Below are positions 7,214 to 14,513 of a stretch of 36,347 bases of DNA, in pieces. Where the stretch lies: the IMG/VR virus record IMGVR_UViG_3300044639_002063, positions 1 through 36,347 of that record, one strand, 5' to 3'. This stretch comes from a virus. Both the position numbers and the translations under genes were made by a program. Position 1 is the first letter of the stretch. Every line of letters begins with the position of its first letter. The notes below the pieces were generated by a model. It searched no databases, was not told the origin of the DNA, and saw only the letters and a program-made list of their open reading frames with translations.

Positions 7214-8155
7214 ATGAAAACTGATGAGTATTTGTGGGTCGAAAAATACAGACCACAAAAGATTGATGAATGTGTTCTCCCGGCGGAACTAAAGAAAACG
7301 TTTAATGAAATGGTACAGGGAGGTCAACTCCCTAACCTATTGTTGGCGGGTTCCGCTGGGCTGGGGAAAACTACTGTTGCCCGCGCGCTATGCGCGGAAT
7401 TGAACCTTGATTATATACTAATCAATGGCTCTGAAGAGAGTGGCATTGATGTCTTGCGAAATAAGATTAAGCAGTTTGCCTCAACGGTGTCGTTGAACGG
7501 AGGTTATAAGGTAGTTATTCTTGATGAGGCTGATTATCTTAATCCGCAAAGCACCATGCCTGCACTTCGCGGGTTTATTGAAGAGTTTAGCAATAATTGT
7601 AGATTTATCTTAACGTGTAACTTTAAAAACAAGATTATTGAACCACTGCATAGCAGATGTTCGGTAATTGAGTTTAATACTACAAAAAAGTCATTGGCAT
7701 CTCTTGCTGGAGACTTTATGAAGCGCCTGATGTTTATTCTTAAGACTGAAGGTGTCAAATATCATGAACAAACGCTTGCAGAGCTGATTATTCGCTATGC
7801 TCCAGACTGGAGACGTGTGATTAATGAATGTCAACGATACAGCACGAGCGGCGAGATTCCAACTGCAATCTTGGTTGGTATGTCAGATCAAAGCATTGCT
7901 GAATTGGCACGACATCTGAAAAGTAAAGACTTTAAGTCTATGAGATCTTGGGTGGTAAACAACAGCACACTTGATAGCGCAGTTGTATTTCGTAAGCTAT
8001 ACGATTCGTTATATGACGTTGTTGCTCCATCTTCTATTCCATCCGCAGTTCTTATTCTTGCCGACTATTCTTATAAATCAGGATTTATGGCTGACAAGGA
8101 GCTGAACATGGTTGCATGTATGACGGAACTAATGGGAAATATTGAATGGGCGTAG
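7214..8155 (+). CDS. 44: Clamp loader large subunit gp44 (AAA+ ATPase)
   Basis: 313 residues (T4 gp44 is about 319). It opens the gp45 ring and loads it at primer ends. The N-terminus YLWVEKYRPQKIDECVLP is the clamp-loader signature. Walker A is GSAGLGKT (residues 46-53), Walker B with DEAD is at 104-107, and the SRC arginine-finger motif is at 147-149 in LHSRCSVIEF. The C-terminal region is helical, as in the collar domain. Its stop codon overlaps the start of gene 62 by 10 nt, so the two subunits are translationally coupled, as in T4. A possible promoter overlaps the preceding gene. Confidence 0.97.
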   Translation: MKTDEYLWVEKYRPQKIDECVLPAELKKTFNEMVQGGQLPNLLLAGSAGLGKTTVARALCAELNLDYILINGSEESGIDVLRNKIKQFASTVSLNGGYKVVILDEADYLNPQSTMPALRGFIEEFSNNCRFILTCNFKNKIIEPLHSRCSVIEFNTTKKSLASLAGDFMKRLMFILKTEGVKYHEQTLAELIIRYAPDWRRVINECQRYSTSGEIPTAILVGMSDQSIAELARHLKSKDFKSMRSWVVNNSTLDSAVVFRKLYDSLYDVVAPSSIPSAVLILADYSYKSGFMADKELNMVACMTELMGNIEWA

Positions 8156-8598
8156 AGCATAAAAAACTTTCGCCATTTGACTTTATTAATAGTATTAATG
8201 AAGGTCAAAGCGGTAAAAATTTGTTAGAGGTATCTCGTGCTGACAGCAGCGAAGGCCTCGACCATAGCAGTCCTGATAAGCAATATGTTCCATTTATAGT
8301 CAATCGTGGTCTGTCTTATTTTAATGATACAGTGTTATTTGCAAATGAGATGAATCAACGCCCATTCTTGCCACATAAGATGCAATATGATTTTCTCAAA
8401 CATTGCATACGTCCACGTAAACGCTTTAGTAAATGGGCAAAAAAGTCAGATGATTCTGAATATATAAAATGTATAATGGATGAATACTCATATAGCGCTG
8501 AAAAAGCACGAGCAGTATTCCATCTATTTACACAAACACAACTAACACAACTAAAAAACAAGAGAGATGTCGGAGGAAACACACGAAAAAGCAATTGA
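8146..8598 (+). CDS. 62: Clamp loader small subunit gp62
   Basis: 150 residues, shorter than T4 gp62 (about 187). Sequence conservation is low but the segment RPRKRFSKWAKKSDDSEYIKCIMDEY matches T4 [24 protein letters not shown] in spacing and key residues. The preceding FNDTVLFANEMNQ plus QYDFLKHCI resembles the T4 region before it. Position directly after gene 44 with an overlap, and before regA, confirms the identity. GGGAAATATTG upstream gives a modest Shine-Dalgarno-like run inside gene 44. Its last 32 bases overlap the next small gene in another frame. Confidence 0.85.
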   Translation: MGVEHKKLSPFDFINSINEGQSGKNLLEVSRADSSEGLDHSSPDKQYVPFIVNRGLSYFNDTVLFANEMNQRPFLPHKMQYDFLKHCIRPRKRFSKWAKKSDDSEYIKCIMDEYSYSAEKARAVFHLFTQTQLTQLKNKRDVGGNTRKSN

Positions 8599-8791
8599 AG
8601 CTGAAGTATTATCAGACACACCAATCGAAAGACTTCAGATTGATCCAGCAAAGTTTATAAAGCGCATGATGGCTGGTGGATTTAGAATGTCAACCGGGAA
8701 GAAAAATTTGTCTCCAAAGCGAGTAGCAAAAATGCGCGCAAAGAATAAGCGTGGACGGCGTGCCAGATCAGTTAATAAAAGTAAACGATGA
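8567..8791 (+). CDS. Small basic protein of unknown function
   Basis: 74 residues. The N-terminus is acidic (MSEETHEKAIEAEVL), and the C-terminal half is strongly basic (RVAKMRAKNKRGRRARSVNKSKR), suggesting nucleic-acid binding. It overlaps the end of gene 62 by 32 nt and ends one base before a hairpin preceding regA. AGAGAG lies just before the ATG. No family was recognised. T4 has no gene in this position, so it is an insertion between 62 and regA. Confidence 0.6.
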   Translation: MSEETHEKAIEAEVLSDTPIERLQIDPAKFIKRMMAGGFRMSTGKKNLSPKRVAKMRAKNKRGRRARSVNKSKR

Positions 8792-8813
8792 CGATATTAT
8801 AAATATAATATCG
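8792..8813 (+). promoter_or_regulatory. 10-bp inverted repeat containing TATAAATA, before regA
   Basis: CGATATTATA and TATAATATCG are perfect arms around AA. The centre contains TATAAATA (8798-8805), the T4-type late promoter core. The regA ATG follows at 8818. It could be a late promoter, a weak hairpin controlling regA translation, or both; AT-rich sequence makes chance occurrence possible. Confidence 0.4.
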
Positions 8814-8817
8814 CATC

Positions 8818-9255
8818 ATGAATGACAATTTTTCACCTACAGATATTATAAGCTGGTCACCACCTCAAATGCTTGAGGTGTATCTAAATGACCCGGATGA
8901 TTTTTTAAAAATTAAAGAGACTCTTTCTCGCATTGGTGTCTCCTCCAAGCGAGAACAAAATGTACTCTTTCAAAGTTGCCATATCTTGCACAAACAGGGG
9001 CGTTACTTTATTGTACATTTTAAAGAACTCTTTATGTTAGATGGTAAGCCATCAACGTTTACACACGAGGATATGTGTAGGCGTAATACAATTACTCTTC
9101 TTCTTTCTGATTGGGGACTGCTTGAAATTGTCAATCGTGATCAAGCAAAAGACACCACAAGTCTAAAACAAATTAAAATTATCTCTCATAAAGATAAGTT
9201 TAATTGGGACCTTCGCTCAAAATATAGTATTGGTAACGTTAAGAAAAAAGCATGA
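8818..9255 (+). CDS. regA: RegA translational repressor
   Basis: 145 residues (T4 RegA 122). Starting near residue 20 the protein follows T4 RegA closely: VYLNDPDDFLKIKETLSRIGV, LFQSCHILHKQGRYFIVHFKELFMLDG, and LLLSDWGLLEIV, ending in KYSIGN. RegA binds AU-rich sequence around start codons of early mRNAs and represses their translation. That is interesting here, because many starts in this window sit in A/T-only junctions. There is an N-terminal extension of about 18 residues relative to T4. The gene lies between 62 and 43 as in T4, but three extra genes separate it from 43. It overlaps the next gene by 4 nt (ATGA). Confidence 0.95.
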   Translation: MNDNFSPTDIISWSPPQMLEVYLNDPDDFLKIKETLSRIGVSSKREQNVLFQSCHILHKQGRYFIVHFKELFMLDGKPSTFTHEDMCRRNTITLLLSDWGLLEIVNRDQAKDTTSLKQIKIISHKDKFNWDLRSKYSIGNVKKKA

Positions 9256-9953
9256 AAAGCTTTAACCAATACTCAGTAGACTCTCTTCAAGAAGAAGCAG
9301 ACTACTACTCCGCAATAACTATATTTGAGTCTAATAACCTAGACGAAGGAATATTATCCAATCTAACGGCAGGCGTGCGGTCAAAGTTAGATTTTATTCG
9401 AACTTTGGCAAGTGCTGCCAAAGCAGATGTTCAGGAAATTATAACTATGTTTAAAGACTCAAGGGTCTTTAAATTTTTTAGTTCTATACGGTTCGACTTA
9501 AATTCATTGTGGAAATCAGTAAAGGCTGGCTATGCTGCATATGCCCAAGTTCAAAAGGCCATTGCTGAGTATATTGCTAAAAGTAAGATTGGTCGATGGA
9601 CAGAAGAAGCCCTTCGAGGCCTCGACAACTGGTTACAAAATCATCCAAAACTAAAGAAAATTGGTGGTTTTGCCGTTGCTGGTATGCTAATCTATATTTG
9701 GATGAATATGTCATTTACTGGTGACTTTCATTATGACTTTGACTTTTCTGACGTGCTGGCCGCGCTTTCGGGAAATTATTCTCTATCAACATTGTTTGCT
9801 GGCACTGATGGCACACGACTATTATTGTTATTTACTACTGGAGTAATTGGATTAAGTTTTCCATGGCCTGGACCAACGAGTACTAAATTTGTCATAGCTC
9901 TATTAAATGGTTTAAGAAAACTGATTAATAAGCGTAAAAATGTTGTATTATAA
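9252..9953 (+). CDS. Two-span membrane protein with a capsid-targeting-like N-terminus
   Basis: 233 residues. Hydrophobic segments are at about 137-155 (IGGFAVAGMLIYIWMNMSF) and 188-206 (TRLLLLFTTGVIGLSFPWP); the first 130 residues are helical and soluble-looking. The N-terminus MKSFNQYSVDSLQEE resembles the leader of T4 internal head proteins (MKTYQEF..EA), and LQE fits the prohead protease rule [I/L]-x-E. That would suggest a virion protein, but this is inference. It overlaps regA by 4 nt, so it is at least partly co-translated with it. A TATAAATA overlaps its stop codon. No homologous family was recognised. Confidence 0.65.
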   Translation: MKSFNQYSVDSLQEEADYYSAITIFESNNLDEGILSNLTAGVRSKLDFIRTLASAAKADVQEIITMFKDSRVFKFFSSIRFDLNSLWKSVKAGYAAYAQVQKAIAEYIAKSKIGRWTEEALRGLDNWLQNHPKLKKIGGFAVAGMLIYIWMNMSFTGDFHYDFDFSDVLAALSGNYSLSTLFAGTDGTRLLLLFTTGVIGLSFPWPGPTSTKFVIALLNGLRKLINKRKNVVL

Positions 9954-9956
9954 ATA
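9949..9956 (+). promoter_or_regulatory. T4-type late promoter candidate before the Ntn hydrolase
   Basis: TATAAATA overlapping the stop codon of the preceding gene, 21 nt before the ATG at 9978. Exact match to the T4 late core, but such AT-rich octamers also occur by chance at this base composition. Confidence 0.4.
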
Positions 9957-9977
9957 ACAATATAGCAATTATCTCAT

Positions 9978-10895
9978 ATGTGTGTAGTAGCAGTAAAGTA
10001 CATTAAGAAATTTGGTTGGGTCGGCGCTAAAAATCGCGACAGAAATTACTCGACCTCTATAAAGGTTGTAAACTCAAACCGTGGCGGCATACAACGCCTC
10101 TTTATTGATGATCAAACTACTCGATGGACGGAAGGCGTAAACGAGTATGGGCTGTCAATTATATCTGCTTCTTTTAGTGTAAAGAGTGACGAAAAAGAAG
10201 GTGAAAAAGTATTAGGCAAAAACGCAAAGAAAAAGAAAGCAATTGTCTCTCCCGATGGCCTTGCTATTCGTAATGCTTTAAGACTACGGACTCCAAAAGA
10301 TGCCGCTCAATTTTTAATTGATAAGGAACTTGCTGGAGCAACATTTATTTTTAATCCTGAGACATGTTACCTTCTTGAAGGCGGATTTACTATTAAAAAA
10401 GCAAACTCTACAAAGGAAAACCCGCGTAAGTATGTTTATAAACTCAAAGAAATTAGTAAAGCAGACGATCATTGCGTTCGCACAAATCATGGCATTGATA
10501 TGCCTAATTTGGGTTATAGTAAAAATGCGCAAGATGATCATCTCATTAATGCTCGTAAAAGTTCAGAGACCCGTTGGGAAATTGTCAATGACTATCTTCG
10601 CGATAATACTATAAGTGATCCATATGAGTTTCTTGAGGCAATGTCTCAAAAGCCAAATGATGATAAGTTTATGAATCCTATACGCACGGGTGATATTAAA
10701 AAATCTGACATGGTAACTACAGGTCAGTTGCTCTTGGTCGCGAAGGAGCGTACTCTACACTATCGCCCTATATACTCAGAAGTATCATTCGACTATAAGA
10801 AATTAAATTCAGAAGAAGCAAAGACTTTCTTCGAGATTATTTCAAGCCGAAAGTTACTTTCTTTTAAGGAATTTGTACTTCCCCAATATAAATAA
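9978..10895 (+). CDS. Ntn-hydrolase fold amidase/acyltransferase-like protein
   Basis: 305 residues starting Met-Cys, so removal of Met exposes Cys2 as the N-terminal nucleophile of an Ntn hydrolase. The stretch GWVGAKNRDRNY (Arg/Asp), EGVNEYGLSIISAS, and the later VRTNHGIDMPN match the layout of the penicillin V acylase / AAT-like / C45 group. The substrate cannot be deduced; peptide, acyl-homoserine-lactone or other amide hydrolysis are possible. It stands between the membrane protein and Hsp20, outside the T4 gene set. A TATAAATA lies 21 nt upstream, so late expression is possible. An insertion-like Lys-rich stretch (GKNAKKKKAIV) sits near residue 80. Confidence 0.7.
   Translation: MCVVAVKYIKKFGWVGAKNRDRNYSTSIKVVNSNRGGIQRLFIDDQTTRWTEGVNEYGLSIISASFSVKSDEKEGEKVLGKNAKKKKAIVSPDGLAIRNALRLRTPKDAAQFLIDKELAGATFIFNPETCYLLEGGFTIKKANSTKENPRKYVYKLKEISKADDHCVRTNHGIDMPNLGYSKNAQDDHLINARKSSETRWEIVNDYLRDNTISDPYEFLEAMSQKPNDDKFMNPIRTGDIKKSDMVTTGQLLLVAKERTLHYRPIYSEVSFDYKKLNSEEAKTFFEIISSRKLLSFKEFVLPQYK
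10887..10894 (+). promoter_or_regulatory. T4-type late promoter candidate before hsp20
   Basis: TATAAATA overlapping the stop codon of the Ntn hydrolase, 86 nt upstream of the hsp20 start. The predicted leader would contain the palindrome at 10898-10918 and a genuine Shine-Dalgarno sequence. Confidence 0.4.
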
Positions 10896-10897
10896 TA

Positions 10898-10918
10898 GTG
10901 TTACCACTGTGGTAACAC
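10898..10918 (+). repeat. 21-bp palindrome (GTGTTACCAC-T-GTGGTAACAC)
   Basis: Perfect 10-bp arms around one base, just after the Ntn hydrolase stop. It could be a transcription terminator stem without a T-run, or a protein operator for hsp20. GTGATAAC recurs once about 30 bp downstream (10941-10948). Confidence 0.55.
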
Positions 10919-10980
10919 CACAGATGCCAGAATTGGGTCTGTGATAACATATAAAACTCGCTTAATTAGGAGAAACAAAA

Positions 10981-11385
10981 ATGAAAATAAGTACAATGTA
11001 TAGGCCGTTTGGTATTGGGTTCGATCAACTCTTTCAAGAGTTTGATACAGTTCAAAGAGAAAATCTGAATGTTTATCCGCCGCATAACGTGGTTAAACTA
11101 TCGGAAGACCAGTATGTCATTGAATTGGCAGTCGCTGGATTTGATAACTCTGAACTCGACATTGAAACGATAGAAAACTCACTAGTGATCACTGGTGAAA
11201 AGTCGGAAAAAGACGAAAGAGAGTATGCACACCGAGGAATTAGTGCTCGCAAATTCTCTCGTCGTTTCACCCTTGCAGAGCATGTTGTCGTAAACGACGC
11301 TTCTCTGCAAAATGGAATCTTGTCTGTCTCGCTTGAGAGACAAGTTCCAGATGAAAAGAAACCACGCAAAATAACAATAGCATAA
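10981..11385 (+). CDS. hsp20: Small heat shock protein Hsp20 (IbpA-like)
   Basis: 134 residues. An alpha-crystallin domain spans about residues 35-125: NVVKLSEDQYVIELAVAGFDNSELDIE, then VITGEKS, the arginine-bearing GISARKFSRRFTLAEHV, the NGILSVSLER strand and a C-terminal I-T-I tail (I-x-I anchor). It is an ATP-independent holdase chaperone. Related proteins are common in T4-like phages of aquatic bacteria and are thought to assist virion assembly. It is one of the few genes here with a strong Shine-Dalgarno sequence (AGGAG at 10968-10972, 8 nt before ATG), consistent with high expression. A 14-bp hairpin terminator-like element follows. Confidence 0.95.
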   Translation: MKISTMYRPFGIGFDQLFQEFDTVQRENLNVYPPHNVVKLSEDQYVIELAVAGFDNSELDIETIENSLVITGEKSEKDEREYAHRGISARKFSRRFTLAEHVVVNDASLQNGILSVSLERQVPDEKKPRKITIA

Positions 11386-11404
11386 ATAAACATACATAAA
11401 CATC

Positions 11405-11442
11405 AAACCGGCAAAGATTGTTGTTTACATCTTTGCCGGTTT
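11405..11442 (+). terminator. 14-bp perfect inverted repeat: hsp20 terminator overlapping the gene 43 promoter
   Basis: AAACCGGCAAAGAT (11405-11418) pairs perfectly with 11429-11442 around a 10-nt loop, ending in TTTAT. It would terminate hsp20 transcription. The -35 TTTACA of the gene 43 promoter lies across the loop and the first base of the right arm. Confidence 0.7.
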
Positions 11443-11452
11443 ATGGTATAAT
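11424..11452 (+). promoter_or_regulatory. sigma70-like promoter for gene 43
   Basis: TTTACA (11424-11429), 17-bp spacer, GG-TATAAT (11447-11452). ATG at 11461 is 8 nt after the -10, predicting a leaderless or nearly leaderless polymerase mRNA. The promoter is interlocked with a perfect inverted repeat. Confidence 0.8.
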
Positions 11453-11460
11453 AATCTTAC

Positions 11461-14022
11461 ATGATTAACGGATTCTATACTTGCATTGAACGAAAAATGA
11501 ATACTCTCCTATATCGAGGGTATGACGAAGACGGGCAAAAGATCTATACCACATATCGATTTCGGCCAGTCATGTATCTTGAAAGTAAGGATGCAAACGC
11601 CAAATGGCGTTCTCTTGACGGCCTGCCACTTGAGCCAATGCGGTTTGACAGCATGTCTGAGTGTCGAGCATTTACTAAAAGTTACGAAGGAATAGACAAT
11701 TTTAAAATTTATGGAAATGATCGTCATATACCTGCTTTTATTCAGGCAGAGTTTCCAAACGAAATTAAGTATAACTCTAAAAAGATTGATGTCGTTTCTC
11801 TCGATATCGAGTGTAAGTCTGATAATGGCTTTCCAGAACCGTCTATAGCAGACCAAGAAATTACAGCAATTGGTCTTAAGAGTAGCCGGCTAGATCACTA
11901 TATTGTTTGGGGATTAAAGGAGTATGACCCTTCACAATCGAGTGTCCCACATCTTAAAAAGCAATTTAGACAATTTGATAGCGAGGCGGAACTGTTGCTT
12001 GACTTTTTGTCTTGGTGGTCTGATACGTTAAATACGCCAGACGTAATTACTGGGTGGAACATTCGTCTGTTTGATATTCCATATCTCGTCAATCGCATCT
12101 CTCGAGTGCTTGGCCAAGACGACGCGAAAAAGATGTCGCCATGGAACTATGTTGAACAAAAAGCAGTGGTAATTAAGGGTAAAGAAAACTTTCTTTATAA
12201 CCTGTATGGCATTCAACAACTAGACTATCTTGACCTCTTTAAAAAGTTCGCAGCAAATACCTATGGTGCTCAAGAGTCTTATCGTCTTGATTTTATTGCT
12301 GAAGTTGTACTTGGACAAAACAAGATTGATTATAGCGAGTATGGCACACTTACTGAATTATATGAACGTGACTATCAAAAATTTATTGACTATAATATTG
12401 TCGATACTGAACTTATTGAACGTTTAGAAGCAAAACTGGGCCTTATCAACCTTGCTTTTACCCTCGCTTACTTTGGCGGTGTAAACTATGCTGACACACT
12501 AGGCACTGTCGCAATTTGGGACAGTATTATTTTTCGAAAGCTTGCAAGTCGAAAAATTGCTATTCCGCCAAACTCACGATCGTTTAAAACAGACTATGCT
12601 GGTGGATTTGTTAAAGATCCGCAAATTGGTCGCCACCAATGGGTTATGAGTTTTGACCTTAATAGTCTCTATCCTAATCTTATTATTCAGTACAATATGA
12701 GTCCTGAAACAATTGTGCCTCATATGAAAGTGGCATCATTGCAGAACGGTGGAGAAGACAAGATTTTAAACTCTGAACAAACATGGGCACCAGAAGACAA
12801 CCTTGCAGTTGCTGCAAATGGCGCATGTTTTCGCCGAGACAAACAAGGCATCCTTCCTGAAATTATTGAAGAACTATACAATCAACGCGTTGTAGTAAAG
12901 CGACAGATGCTTGACTATGAAAAAGAGGCTGAAGTTACAGATAAAAAATCTGAGCGGTATCGCACCCTTCAAATTGAGATTGACCGTTCGAGCAATCGTC
13001 AGATGTGTTTAAAAATTCTTCTTAATAGTCTTTATGGTGCGGCGGCAAACCAATATTTCAGATATTTTAACCTTGATATTGCTGAAGGTATTACGCTGTC
13101 TGGTCAACTTGCAATTCATACCGCAGAAAATGCCGTAAATGATTACCTGTCAAAGGCTCTCTCAGATGGCATCGCAAAAGATCGTATTATCGCGTCTGAT
13201 ACAGATTCTATCTATATCAACCTATCAGATGTCGTAAAAAAATGTAATCCAAAAGATCCTCATGCATTTTTAATTAAGTTTGGCAAAGAGGCACTTGAAC
13301 CAGTAATTCAAGCTGCTTATGCAAATATGTCGCGTAAGACAAACTCATATAAAAATACTATGGTTATGAAGGTTGAAAAGATTAGCAGCGTTGCAATCTT
13401 TACTGCTAAAAAACGATATATTCTTAATGTGCTTAGCAGTGAAGGTGTACAATACTCTGAACCGAAGATTGTTATGAAAGGCATTGAGGCAATCAAAAGT
13501 AGTACGCCAAAAATTTGTCGCGAAGAGTTTAAAAAGATCTTTAAGATTTTAGTTACTGGTTCAGAGTCTGACATTCAGACTGAAGTTTCAGAGTTTCGTG
13601 AAGTGTTTGATCGTTATCCTATTGAAAAGATGGCCTTTCCTAGAGGAGTGTCTGATATTAATAAATGGATGCAAAAAGTTGGCACGAATGGATCAAAGGT
13701 TCCATACAAGAGCAGAACTCCAATTAATAGTCGTGCATCGATTATGTATAACATGCTACTAAAACAACTCGGGTTAACCCAACAATATCATCTCATTAAG
13801 GGCGGTGACAAGATAAAATACATCTATCTTAAAAGGGGTAATCCCACTGGTGAAAATGTAATTGGGTTTATTGATATACTTCCTCCCGAGTTTGAACTTG
13901 AAGGCTGGGTTGACCGTGACTTGCTTTTCGAAAAAACGTTTTCTGACCCATTGCAGCTTGTGCTTGATGCCGTTCGCTGGAAAGCAATTCCAGTCGCAAG
14001 TCTTGAAGATTTTTTCGGATAA
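11461..14022 (+). CDS. 43: Family B DNA polymerase gp43
   Basis: 853 residues (T4 gp43 is 898). Proofreading domain: Exo I D115-x-E117 in VVSLDIECKSD, Exo II in WNIRLFDIPYLVNR, Exo III in YNIVDTELIERL. Polymerase domain: motif A SFDLNSLYPN (D399), motif B KILLNSLYG (from K518), motif C DTDS (D580, D582). The C-terminus GLTQQYHLIKGGDKIKYIYL is the T4-type thumb region. It replicates the phage genome with gp45 and gp44/62. Unlike some related phages the gene is intact, with no intron or intein. It has its own promoter with almost no leader, so RegA-type control at the start codon would act on a very short 5' end. Confidence 0.98.
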   Translation: MINGFYTCIERKMNTLLYRGYDEDGQKIYTTYRFRPVMYLESKDANAKWRSLDGLPLEPMRFDSMSECRAFTKSYEGIDNFKIYGNDRHIPAFIQAEFPNEIKYNSKKIDVVSLDIECKSDNGFPEPSIADQEITAIGLKSSRLDHYIVWGLKEYDPSQSSVPHLKKQFRQFDSEAELLLDFLSWWSDTLNTPDVITGWNIRLFDIPYLVNRISRVLGQDDAKKMSPWNYVEQKAVVIKGKENFLYNLYGIQQLDYLDLFKKFAANTYGAQESYRLDFIAEVVLGQNKIDYSEYGTLTELYERDYQKFIDYNIVDTELIERLEAKLGLINLAFTLAYFGGVNYADTLGTVAIWDSIIFRKLASRKIAIPPNSRSFKTDYAGGFVKDPQIGRHQWVMSFDLNSLYPNLIIQYNMSPETIVPHMKVASLQNGGEDKILNSEQTWAPEDNLAVAANGACFRRDKQGILPEIIEELYNQRVVVKRQMLDYEKEAEVTDKKSERYRTLQIEIDRSSNRQMCLKILLNSLYGAAANQYFRYFNLDIAEGITLSGQLAIHTAENAVNDYLSKALSDGIAKDRIIASDTDSIYINLSDVVKKCNPKDPHAFLIKFGKEALEPVIQAAYANMSRKTNSYKNTMVMKVEKISSVAIFTAKKRYILNVLSSEGVQYSEPKIVMKGIEAIKSSTPKICREEFKKIFKILVTGSESDIQTEVSEFREVFDRYPIEKMAFPRGVSDINKWMQKVGTNGSKVPYKSRTPINSRASIMYNMLLKQLGLTQQYHLIKGGDKIKYIYLKRGNPTGENVIGFIDILPPEFELEGWVDRDLLFEKTFSDPLQLVLDAVRWKAIPVASLEDFFG

Positions 14023-14060
14023 ATTATAATACAAACAACAACAACTATATAATTAATAAT

Positions 14061-14471
14061 ATGAGCTCAAACTGGGTAAAAGACATCTATAATATGCATG
14101 CAAAGTATGGAGTGCACGGCGCACTTGAAAATTTTGATAATCACAAACTTCGACAGTTTTTAGAGTTTCGTTTAAGTTTTCTTGATGAAGAACTAAACGA
14201 GACAAAGGCAGCGGCCAGAAAAGAAAGGGTTGACGCTGAAGAAGTTGTTGATGGGTTGATTGATCTTTGTGTCGTCGCTATTGGAACTCTTGACGCATTT
14301 GGCGTAAATGCATATGCGGCATGGGAGGCAGTACACACTGCAAATATGAGCAAAGAAGTGGGAGTAAAGGAGTCTCGTCCAAATCCATTGGGACTTCCGG
14401 ATTTGATCAAGCCGCCAAATTGGGTTGCACCTTCTCATGTAGGCAATCATGGCAAACTAGAAGGGCTATAA
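14061..14471 (+). CDS. MazG-like nucleotide pyrophosphohydrolase
   Basis: 136 residues. The pattern MHAKYGVHGAL, then FRLSFLDEELNET (E-E-x-x-E), RVDAEEVVDGLIDLCVVAIGTLDAFGV (E..D metal-binding helix) and VHTANMSKE is that of all-alpha MazG/phosphoribosyl-ATP pyrophosphohydrolase-like phage enzymes. These hydrolyse (d)NTPs to monophosphates and may tune the dNTP pool or alarmone level during infection. It lies 38 nt after gp43. A possible -10 TATAAT at 14025-14030 with a poor -35 lies between, so it may be read through from gene 43. Confidence 0.85.
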   Translation: MSSNWVKDIYNMHAKYGVHGALENFDNHKLRQFLEFRLSFLDEELNETKAAARKERVDAEEVVDGLIDLCVVAIGTLDAFGVNAYAAWEAVHTANMSKEVGVKESRPNPLGLPDLIKPPNWVAPSHVGNHGKLEGL

Positions 14472-14476
14472 AAACG

Positions 14477-14505
14477 TGTACAATAGAGCCTGAATATATT
14501 ATAAT
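14477..14505 (+). promoter_or_regulatory. sigma70-like promoter for the primase-like gene
   Basis: TGTACA (14477-14482), 17-bp spacer, TATAAT (14500-14505). ATG at 14514 is 8 nt further, again predicting a leaderless or near-leaderless mRNA. Confidence 0.75.
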
Positions 14506-14513
14506 ATTCCAGT

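Noticed and set aside
9978-10895. Lysin function for the Ntn hydrolase
   Set aside because: No peptidoglycan-binding or lysin motif, no signal sequence; the N-terminal Cys and N-R-D motifs fit acylases better.
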